This document shows, piece after piece, positions 57,834 to 64,000 of a stretch of 64,000 nt of DNA. Below the pieces are notes generated by a model. The model saw only the letters and a program-made list of their open reading frames with translations. It ran no database searches and was not told the origin of the DNA. Location: contig JAKFUL010000030.1 in NCBI GenBank assembly GCA_021732665.1, positions 1-64,000 of the forward strand, read 5' to 3'. The position numbers and the translations under genes were made by a program. Each line of letters opens with the position of its first letter. Positions within the stretch are counted from its first letter, which is position 1. Source of the stretch: Acetobacteraceae bacterium (GTDB lineage: Bacteria > Pseudomonadota > Alphaproteobacteria > Acetobacterales > Acetobacteraceae).

Positions 57834-57862
57834 TTGTCCCTATGCTGCACTGCGATTATGGT
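57834..57862 (+). promoter_or_regulatory. Candidate promoter of the cox operon
   Basis: TTGTCC (57834-57839) and TATGGT (57857-57862) are separated by 17 bases, each matching the sigma-70 consensus at four of six positions. They lie about 70 bases upstream of coxB, in the only sizeable gap before the oxidase operon. A leader hairpin GGTGGCGC/GCGTCACC (57884-57891 with 57901-57908, one G-U pair) follows. The assignment is based on pattern and position only. Confidence 0.35.
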
Positions 57863-57930
57863 CCGCCCTACTTGAATTGACCGGGTGGCGCCGCGAAAAA
57901 GCGTCACCATAGTTGGAAAGCACAGTCGGG

Positions 57931-58809
57931 ATGCACCTTGGTATGCGCCTTGTCCGAAACGGGTTGATGGCGCTTGTCGCCAGTCTGGCGGCGCTGCCCG
58001 CGCTGGCCTCGGAAACCACTAACCTGGGCGTGCCCACCCCCTGGGCGATGGGCCTTCAGGCCTCGGGCGGGCCGATCACGACCGCGGTCCGTGATTTCAA
58101 TGAGATGGTCTTCTGGATCATCGTCGTCATCACGATCTTCGTCGGCGCTCTGCTGGCCTGGGTGATGTTCCGCTACTCGGCCAAGCGAAACCCGGTGCCG
58201 AGCCAGACCAGCCACCACACCGGCCTGGAAATCGCCTGGACGGTGATCCCCGTGCTGATCCTGATCGTCATCGCGATCCCGAGCTTCCGCCTGATCTACT
58301 ACCAGGACCGCACGCGCGACGCCGACATGACGATCAACGTCCAGGGCCGGCAATGGTACTGGAACTACGCCTACCCCGATCATGGCGGCTTCAACTTCGA
58401 CAGCCGGCCGATTCCGGTGGAAGACCTGCGGCCGGGCCAGCTGCGCAACCTGGCGGTGGATGAGCCGCTGGTGGTGCCGGCCGGGCGCAACATTCGCGTC
58501 ATCAGCACGGGGGTGGATGTGATCCACTCCTTCTTCGTGCCCTCGCTGGGCGTGCAGCGCTATTCCATCCCCGGCCGCTCGATCGAGACCTGGTTCCGCG
58601 CCGATCGCCCCGGCTCCTATTTCGGCCAGTGCAACCAGATCTGTGGGGTGAACCATTGGTTCATGCCCATCGAGGTCCGCGCCATCCCGGCCGAGGAATT
58701 CGATGCCTGGGTCGCCTCGGCGCGGACCCGCTACGCCTCGACCATGCCCGCGGCACCCGTGGTTGCGGCATCCCCCGACGCCCCCATCTCCATCGCCGTA
58801 GCGCGCTAA
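57931..58809 (+). CDS. coxB: Cytochrome c oxidase subunit II
   Basis: About 292 residues from ATG 57931. An N-terminal signal ([16 protein letters not shown]) and two membrane helices ([23 protein letters not shown] and [24 protein letters not shown]) precede the aromatic [13 protein letters not shown] and the CuA domain. CuA ligands are His in [11 protein letters not shown], Cys and Cys in GQCNQICG, then His and Met in VNHWFMP. The Glu between the two Cys of most subunit II proteins is Gln here. It receives electrons from cytochrome c. ATG 57943 is an alternative start. Confidence 0.93.
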   Translation: MHLGMRLVRNGLMALVASLAALPALASETTNLGVPTPWAMGLQASGGPITTAVRDFNEMVFWIIVVITIFVGALLAWVMFRYSAKRNPVPSQTSHHTGLEIAWTVIPVLILIVIAIPSFRLIYYQDRTRDADMTINVQGRQWYWNYAYPDHGGFNFDSRPIPVEDLRPGQLRNLAVDEPLVVPAGRNIRVISTGVDVIHSFFVPSLGVQRYSIPGRSIETWFRADRPGSYFGQCNQICGVNHWFMPIEVRAIPAEEFDAWVASARTRYASTMPAAPVVAASPDAPISIAVAR

Positions 58810-58831
58810 GACAGATCGAGAGGCAAGACCC

Positions 58832-60421
58832 ATGGCTTACGCCCAGGCGCATGACGACCATCACGACCACAAGCCCAGCTTCGTGTCCCGCTGGCTGTTC
58901 AGCACCAATCACAAGGATATCGGCACGCTCTACATCATCTTCGCGCTCTTCGCGGGGATCATCGGCATCGGCATCTCGCTGCTGATGCGCATCGAGCTGC
59001 AACAGCCCGGCATGCAGATCTTCGCCGATGGCCAGGCCTGGAACGCCATGGTCTCCGCCCATGGCCTGATCATGGTCTTCTTCGTGATCATGCCCGCGCT
59101 GATCGGCGGCTTCGGCAACTGGTTCGTGCCGATCATGATCGGCGCGCCCGACATGGCGTTTCCGCGGCTGAACAACATTTCCTTCTGGCTGCTGGTGCCG
59201 GCCTTCCTGCTGCTCGGCGGCTCGATGTTCGTCGGCCAGGGTGCCGGTGCCGGGTGGACGATCTATCCGCCGCTGTCGGACAGCCAGTATCAGCCGGGCA
59301 TGTCGATGGACATGGCGCTCTTCGCGCTCCACCTCGCCGGTGCCTCTTCGATCCTGGGTGCGGCCAACTTCATCACCACCATCCTGAACATGCGCGCGCC
59401 GGGCATGACGCTGCACAAGATGCCGCTCTTCGTCTGGTCGATGCTGGTCACAGCCTTCCTGCTGCTGCTGGCGGTGCCGGTGCTGGGCGGTGCCATCACC
59501 ATGCTGATCACCGACCGCAATTTCGGCACGGCCTTCTTCAAGCCCGAGGGCGGTGGTGACCCGGTGCTGTTCCAGCACCTCTTCTGGTTCTTCGGCCACC
59601 CCGAGGTCTACATCATGATCCTGCCGGCCTTCGGCATCGTGAGCCATGTGGTCTCGACCTTCTCGAAGAAGCCGGTCTTCGGCTATCTCGGCATGGCCTA
59701 TGCCATGGTCGCCATCGGCGTGGTCGGCTTCGTGGTCTGGGCGCACCACATGTACACCTCCGGCATGGATGTCGACACGCGCGCTTACTTCATGGCCGCG
59801 ACGATGGTCATCGCCGTCCCCACGGGCGTAAAGATCTTCTCCTGGATCGCCACGATGTGGGGTGGGTCCATGCGCTATGACACGCCGATGCTGTTTGCCA
59901 TCGGCTTCATCTTCCTGTTCACCGTGGGTGGTGTGACGGGCGTGGTGCTGGCGAATGCCTCGATCACCCAGATCCTGCACAACACCTATTACGTGGTGGC
60001 GCATTTCCACTATGTGCTCAGCCTGGGCGCGGTGTTCGGCATTTACTGCGGCATCTATTACTGGATCGGCAAGATGTCGGGCCGGCAGTATCCGGAGAAG
60101 CTGGGCAAAATCCATTTCTGGATGACCTTCATCGGCGTGAACCTGACCTTCTTCCCGATGCATTTCCTGGGCAACCAGGGCATGCCGCGCCGCTATCCCG
60201 ATTACGCCGACGCGCATTGGGGCTGGAACCTGATCGCGTCGCTTGGCTCCTACGTCTCGGTCGCCAGCTTCGTCTTCTTCTTCTACGTGATGTACGTGAC
60301 CTTCCGCCGCGGCGCCGTCGCCGCGCCCAACTACTGGGGTGAGGGCGCGACGACGCTGGAATGGCAAGTGCCCAGCCCGCCCGCCTTCCACACCTTCGAG
60401 GAACTGCCGCGCATCCGTTGA
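58832..60421 (+). CDS. coxA: Cytochrome c oxidase subunit I (aa3, type A1)
   Basis: 529 residues, about 12 membrane helices. Heme a ligands are His in SAHGLIM and His in [10 protein letters not shown], which also holds the heme a3 His. CuB ligands are His in [12 protein letters not shown] and the [11 protein letters not shown] pair. Glu in GHPEVY (K/D-channel type A1 marker) is present. It is the proton-pumping catalytic subunit reducing O2. It starts 22 bases after coxB. Confidence 0.97.
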   Translation: MAYAQAHDDHHDHKPSFVSRWLFSTNHKDIGTLYIIFALFAGIIGIGISLLMRIELQQPGMQIFADGQAWNAMVSAHGLIMVFFVIMPALIGGFGNWFVPIMIGAPDMAFPRLNNISFWLLVPAFLLLGGSMFVGQGAGAGWTIYPPLSDSQYQPGMSMDMALFALHLAGASSILGAANFITTILNMRAPGMTLHKMPLFVWSMLVTAFLLLLAVPVLGGAITMLITDRNFGTAFFKPEGGGDPVLFQHLFWFFGHPEVYIMILPAFGIVSHVVSTFSKKPVFGYLGMAYAMVAIGVVGFVVWAHHMYTSGMDVDTRAYFMAATMVIAVPTGVKIFSWIATMWGGSMRYDTPMLFAIGFIFLFTVGGVTGVVLANASITQILHNTYYVVAHFHYVLSLGAVFGIYCGIYYWIGKMSGRQYPEKLGKIHFWMTFIGVNLTFFPMHFLGNQGMPRRYPDYADAHWGWNLIASLGSYVSVASFVFFFYVMYVTFRRGAVAAPNYWGEGATTLEWQVPSPPAFHTFEELPRIR

Positions 60422-60444
60422 TGCGCCGCATGGGGTAAAATGCG

Positions 60445-61449
60445 ATGAGCGATACGGCCATCAATGACCGCGCGGGGGGGGCTTCGGCCCCCCTTGACGC
60501 ATTGTCCGGGCCGATTCACGCGCTGGCCGCAAGTGGCCAGCCGCGATCGGAGCTTGCGGCCGGTTCCGAGGTTCGCGACTGGTTCACCCTGCTCAAGCCC
60601 CGGGTGCTCTCGCTCGTGGTCTATTCCGGGCTGGCGGGGCTGCTGGTGGCGCCCGGACCGCTGCATCCCGTCCTGGCCGTGGCGGCCATCCTGTGCATCA
60701 CCATCGCCGCCGGTGCCGCGGGCGCCATCAACATGTGGTATGACCGCGACATCGACGCGGTGATGCGCCGGACCCAGAACCGCCCGATCCCCGCCGGCCG
60801 CATCGCGCCGGATTCGGCGCTGGCCTATGGCGTGGGGCTGGCGGTGTTCTCGGTGGCGCTGATGGGGCTGGCCACCAACTGGTTGGCCGCCATCGTGCTG
60901 GCCTCGTCCATCCTGTTCTACGTCTTCGTCTACACGGTCTGGCTGAAGCGCCGGACGCCGCAAAACATCGTCATCGGCGGCGCCGCCGGCGCCTTTCCGC
61001 CGCTGATCGGCTGGGTGGCGGTCACGGGGTCCATCAGCCCGGAGCCGCTGCTGCTCTTCGCCATCATCTTCTTCTGGACGCCCCCGCATTTCTGGGCGCT
61101 GTCCCTGTTTGCCCATGCCGACTACGCCCGGGCTGGGGTGCCCATGCTGCCCGTGGTGGCCGGCGCGCGGGAAACCCGCAAGCAGGTGCTGGTCTACACC
61201 ATCGCGCTGCTGCCGGTGGCGCTCGCGCCCTGGTTCATGGGGTTTTCCGGCTGGATCTATGGCGTTTCGGCGCTTGGCCTGGGCCTTTGGTTCCTGAAGC
61301 ATGCCTGGGCGGTCTGGACCGACGCGCAGGATGAGACCGGCCGCAGCCTGACCAACGACCTGCCGGCGAAGAAATGCTTCAAATATTCCATCAGCTACCT
61401 CTTCATCCTGCTCGGCGTATTGGTGGTCGACCACCTGGTGCTGACATGA
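60445..61449 (+). CDS. ctaB: Protoheme IX farnesyltransferase (heme o synthase)
   Basis: 334 residues, about eight or nine membrane helices. The prenyl-diphosphate Asp motif is NMWYDRDIDAVMRRTQNRPIP, and a second conserved stretch is FFWTPPHFWALSLFAHADYARAGVPMLPVVAG. It makes heme o from heme b and farnesyl diphosphate for oxidase maturation. A Ser/Ala-rich 45-residue tail precedes the first helix. It is in the standard place after coxA. Its stop overlaps the next small gene (ATGA). Confidence 0.95.
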   Translation: MSDTAINDRAGGASAPLDALSGPIHALAASGQPRSELAAGSEVRDWFTLLKPRVLSLVVYSGLAGLLVAPGPLHPVLAVAAILCITIAAGAAGAINMWYDRDIDAVMRRTQNRPIPAGRIAPDSALAYGVGLAVFSVALMGLATNWLAAIVLASSILFYVFVYTVWLKRRTPQNIVIGGAAGAFPPLIGWVAVTGSISPEPLLLFAIIFFWTPPHFWALSLFAHADYARAGVPMLPVVAGARETRKQVLVYTIALLPVALAPWFMGFSGWIYGVSALGLGLWFLKHAWAVWTDAQDETGRSLTNDLPAKKCFKYSISYLFILLGVLVVDHLVLT

Positions 61450-61568
61450 TCCCGGACGCCGAATTCCTGCGCCGCCGCCGGCAGCGCAACTGGGCCATCC
61501 TGGCCGCGCTGGTCGCGCTGGTGGTGCTGTTCTACTTCATCAGCGTGGCGAGGCTGCTGCGTGGCTGA
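61446..61568 (+). CDS. Small single-helix cytochrome oxidase assembly protein (CoxF-like)
   Basis: A 40-residue protein: a basic head (MIPDAEFLRRRRQRN), one membrane helix (AILAALVALVVLFYFISVA) and a short RLLRG tail. Tiny proteins of this build between ctaB and ctaG are commonly annotated as CoxF or oxidase small assembly protein. Its ATG overlaps the ctaB stop, and its stop overlaps the start of the GFA gene, which makes it a real translated unit. Confidence 0.75.
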   Translation: MIPDAEFLRRRRQRNWAILAALVALVVLFYFISVARLLRG

Positions 61569-61977
61569 GGCCGTCTTCAGCGGCGGGTGCTTGTGCGGCG
61601 CGGTGCGCTACCGCGCCGCGGGACCGATGCGCGGCGCCTCGATCTGCCACTGCTCGATGTGCCGAAAGGCGGGCGGTGCGCCCTACATGGCCTTCGTCAC
61701 CGTCCAGCGTGCCCATATCGGCTATGAGGGCGCCGAACCCACGCTTTACCGCTCCAGCGACATCGCCAGCCGCGGCTTCTGCGCCCGCTGCGGCACGGCG
61801 CTGACATGGGAGAGCGACCGGTCGCGCGACGAGGTCGATCTCGCCATCGCCACGCTTGACGACCCGGCCGCGATTCCGCCCCTCGACCAGATCTTCACAG
61901 CCGACGCCGTGGGCTGGGCGCAGGACCTCACCGGCCTGCCCGGCCATCCCCGCGAACGCGGCGATGGGCCGGCATGA
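61561..61977 (+). CDS. GFA (glutathione-dependent formaldehyde-activating)-like protein
   Basis: 138 residues from GTG 61561, which overlaps the preceding small gene. Zinc cysteines of the GFA fold: GGCLCGAVRYR, CHCSMCRKAGG and FCARCGTALTW. Despite the name, most GFA proteins do not act on formaldehyde adducts. It is embedded in the oxidase operon and overlaps the ctaG start, so a role in metal or thiol handling during oxidase assembly is possible but not shown. Confidence 0.82.
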   Translation: MAEAVFSGGCLCGAVRYRAAGPMRGASICHCSMCRKAGGAPYMAFVTVQRAHIGYEGAEPTLYRSSDIASRGFCARCGTALTWESDRSRDEVDLAIATLDDPAAIPPLDQIFTADAVGWAQDLTGLPGHPRERGDGPA

Positions 61978-62567
61978 CCAGCCAGGATGCCCTGAACAGG
62001 CGCAACCGCCGCACCCTGCTTGGCGCCATGGGTTTCGTCGGCTTCATGGTCGCGGTCTCCTTCGCCGCGGTGCCGCTTTATGACCTGTTCTGCCGCGCCA
62101 CCGGCTTCGGCGGCACGCCCATGCTCGGCACCGCGGCGCCTGGTGCCGTTGCCAACACCACCATCAACATCCGCTTCGTCGCCTCCACCAACCCAGGGCT
62201 GCCCTGGCATTTCGCGCCGCAGCAAGTGTCCATGCCGCTGCGCCTGGGCGAGGAAGGGGTGGCCTTCTACACCGCGCGCAACGACAGCGCGCAGCCGGTC
62301 ACCGGCATCTCCACCTACAACGTCACCCCCGACATTGTCGGTCGCTATTTCCACAAGACCGCCTGCTTCTGCTTCACCGAGCAGACCCTTGAGCCCGGCC
62401 AGAGCGTGGACATGCCGCTTGCCTTCTGGGTCGATCCGAAAATTCTGGAAGACGCCCAGGCGCGCGGCGTGCGCACCATCACCGTCAGCTACACCTTCTT
62501 CCGCACCCTGGGCGACGCCGAAAGGGCCGGCGCGCTGGCCAATGCCGGGCCGCATGTTGGTCGCTGA
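61974..62567 (+). CDS. ctaG: Cytochrome c oxidase assembly protein CtaG (Cox11)
   Basis: 197 residues. One N-terminal membrane helix (LLGAMGFVGFMVAVSFAAVPLYDLFCRATGFGG) and a periplasmic domain with the copper-binding CFCF motif in YFHKTACFCFTEQTLEPGQ and the late TVSYTFF. It delivers copper to CuB of subunit I. The start overlaps the GFA gene by 4 bases. Confidence 0.94.
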   Translation: MTSQDALNRRNRRTLLGAMGFVGFMVAVSFAAVPLYDLFCRATGFGGTPMLGTAAPGAVANTTINIRFVASTNPGLPWHFAPQQVSMPLRLGEEGVAFYTARNDSAQPVTGISTYNVTPDIVGRYFHKTACFCFTEQTLEPGQSVDMPLAFWVDPKILEDAQARGVRTITVSYTFFRTLGDAERAGALANAGPHVGR

Positions 62568-62648
62568 TGGGTTGATTTCAGTGCCGTTTGCCGCGATGTT
62601 GCGGCGCAGAACAAGGGGCCGTAACAGGCCCGGGAATCAGGATTGAGA

Positions 62649-63509
62649 ATGGCCAGTTCAGCCCCCGCCGCCACGGCAGAAGCAGGCCAGGAGCCCGCAC
62701 CGCCGCACAAGCACCCCTATCACCTGGTCGATCCCTCGCCCTGGCCGCTGGTCGGCGCCTTCGCGGCCGGCGCCATGCTGTTCGGCATCATCCTCAATGC
62801 CCATGAGGGCGCGCGTTGGATGTTCCTGGCCGGCCTCATCGGCCTGCTCTTCACCATGTTCATGTGGTGGCGCGACGTGCTGAAGGAAAGCCGCCAGCCC
62901 GGCGTGCACACCCCCATCGTGCGCCTGGGCCTGCGCTACGGCATGATGCTGTTCATCGCCTCGGAAGTGATGTTCTTCGTCGCCTTCTTCTGGGCCTATT
63001 TCCACTTCGCCATCTTCCCCGAGCATGTCTCGGGCGCCGCCCACGCGGTCTGGCCGCCCGAGGGCATCAAGACCTTCGACCCCTTCCACCTGCCGCTGCT
63101 CAACACGCTGATCCTGCTGCTCTCGGGCTGCACCGTCACCTGGGCGCATCACGGCCTGCTGCACAATGACCGGCGCGCGCTCATCCAGGGCCTGGCGCTC
63201 ACCGTGCTGCTGGGCCTCAGCTTCACCGCGCTGCAGGCGCTGGAATACTACGAGGCGCCCTTCGCCTTCGCCGGCGGTGGGATTTATTCCTCCACCTTCT
63301 TCCTGGCCACCGGCTTCCATGGCTTCCATGTGATGATCGGCACCATCTTCCTGGCGGTCTGCCTGTTCCGCGCCATCCGCGGCGATTTCACGCCCGAGCG
63401 GCATTTCGGCTTCGAGGCCGCCGCCTGGTACTGGCATTTCGTGGACGTGGTCTGGCTGTTCCTCTTCGTGTCCATCTATGTGCTGGGCGCGGGCGACGTC
63501 GCGCACTGA
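62649..63509 (+). CDS. coxC: Cytochrome c oxidase subunit III
   Basis: 286 residues from ATG 62649, with AGGA upstream; a TTG at 62643 is in frame but less likely. Seven membrane helices with [80 protein letters not shown] and [24 protein letters not shown]. It stabilises the proton uptake side of the oxidase. It follows ctaG after about 80 bases. Confidence 0.95.
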   Translation: MASSAPAATAEAGQEPAPPHKHPYHLVDPSPWPLVGAFAAGAMLFGIILNAHEGARWMFLAGLIGLLFTMFMWWRDVLKESRQPGVHTPIVRLGLRYGMMLFIASEVMFFVAFFWAYFHFAIFPEHVSGAAHAVWPPEGIKTFDPFHLPLLNTLILLLSGCTVTWAHHGLLHNDRRALIQGLALTVLLGLSFTALQALEYYEAPFAFAGGGIYSSTFFLATGFHGFHVMIGTIFLAVCLFRAIRGDFTPERHFGFEAAAWYWHFVDVVWLFLFVSIYVLGAGDVAH

Positions 63510-64000
63510 ATGAGCGCTTCCGCCGGGCTGCACTGGCGGCGCATTCTTCTGCCCAGTTTCCTGGCCATGCCCGTGCTGGGCGTGCTTCTGGGGCTGGGAA
63601 GCTGGCAGGTTCAGCGAATGGGCTGGAAGGCGGGGCTGCTGGAGCAGTTGGCCGCCGCCCAGGCCGGGCCGCCCGGGCCTGCAAGCTCGCCCGCTCCCTT
63701 CTCCCACATCATCGCCAGCGGGCGGTTCCGGCATGATCTGGAACTGCTGCTGGGCAGCGAGGTCCGCGGCACCACGCTGGGGGCCGCGCTGATCACGCCG
63801 CTGGAGCGCGCGGGCGCGCCCGCCCTGCTGGTGGAACGCGGCTGGGTGCCGCTGGACCGCGCCGGGGTGATGCGCCCCGAAGGCGAGGTCAGCGTGCAGG
63901 GCTATGCTCGCCCGGTCGAACGCCCGGGCCTGCTCCCGGCCGCCGACAGCCCCACCACCCGCCGCTTCCACAATTTCGTCCCTGCCGACATGGGTGCCGC
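63510..64000 (+). CDS. SURF1-family oxidase assembly protein, 3' end outside the window
   Basis: An open reading frame from ATG 63510, directly after the coxC TGA, with no stop before the window edge (163 complete codons). N-terminal membrane helix (ILLPSFLAMPVLGVLLGLGSWQVQRM) containing the SURF1 signature LGxWQxxRMxWK. Later SURF1 marks: FSHIIASGRFRHD, LVERGWVPLDRA, VQGYARPVERPG and RRFHNFVPADMG. SURF1 inserts heme a into subunit I. Position after coxC is typical. Confidence 0.9.
   Translation, partial: MSASAGLHWRRILLPSFLAMPVLGVLLGLGSWQVQRMGWKAGLLEQLAAAQAGPPGPASSPAPFSHIIASGRFRHDLELLLGSEVRGTTLGAALITPLERAGAPALLVERGWVPLDRAGVMRPEGEVSVQGYARPVERPGLLPAADSPTTRRFHNFVPADMGA

Overview
The window comes from a GC-rich, gene-dense alphaproteobacterium. 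Supporting features are a CcrM-type GANTC methyltransferase, an F1 ATP synthase operon (atpHAGDC) without F0 genes beside it, a mitochondrial-style aa3 oxidase operon with ctaB/ctaG/surf1, and five tripartite-tricarboxylate (Bug) binding proteins. A Roseomonas-like member of the Acetobacteraceae is the best guess; this is inferred from gene content and style, not from an rRNA gene. No rRNA, tRNA or CRISPR array was seen. Most genes overlap a neighbour by 1-14 bases, so operons are tight and regulatory space is scarce.

Layout. 0-0.3 kb: the start of an IS5-type transposase runs off the left edge, followed by a 162-bp palindromic MITE-like element. 0.3-5.8 kb: housekeeping genes (zeta-like kinase, ccrM, azlD, azlC, recX, mutY, a DUF721/DciA-like gene, dsbA-like). 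5.8-21 kb: a V4R protein, ABC-F ATPase, lipoprotein hydrolase, trpE, ppiD, tpiA, secG, gamma-glutamyltransferase, a Tat amidohydrolase, pgi and an M16 peptidase pair. 21-28 kb: a quinone oxidoreductase, a Bug protein plus IclR regulator divergent from glyoxylate carboligase, a GH10 xylanase and a ferritin-like diiron protein. 28-33.2 kb: atpHAGDC. 33.4-36.6 kb: motB-motA, the second copy of the 162-bp element, and a lytic transglycosylase.

36.7-54 kb is an accessory catabolic region. It holds four Bug binding proteins, an RraA-type aldolase, SMP-30 lactonase, a six-gene operon (GST, CoA-transferase, CMD protein, two Bug proteins, crotonase), protocatechuate 3,4-dioxygenase subunits, a class I fumarase-type hydro-lyase pair, and a four-gene operon (opine-dehydrogenase-like, FAD enzyme, CMD/AhpD fusion, serine hydrolase). 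53.9-57.8 kb: a Zn/Mn uptake ABC operon with a divergent SmtB-like regulator. 57.9-64 kb: the cytochrome c oxidase operon coxB-coxA-ctaB-small protein-GFA-ctaG-coxC-surf1, cut by the right edge.

The most unusual signals are two identical, inverted copies of a perfectly centred 162-bp palindrome, each of which supplies the last base of a host gene's TAG stop codon; a cluster of GANTC sites at the ccrM start; a zinc-type ArsR sensor facing a metal importer with its apparent operator on the importer's start codon; and composite GC-rich palindromes between convergent genes.
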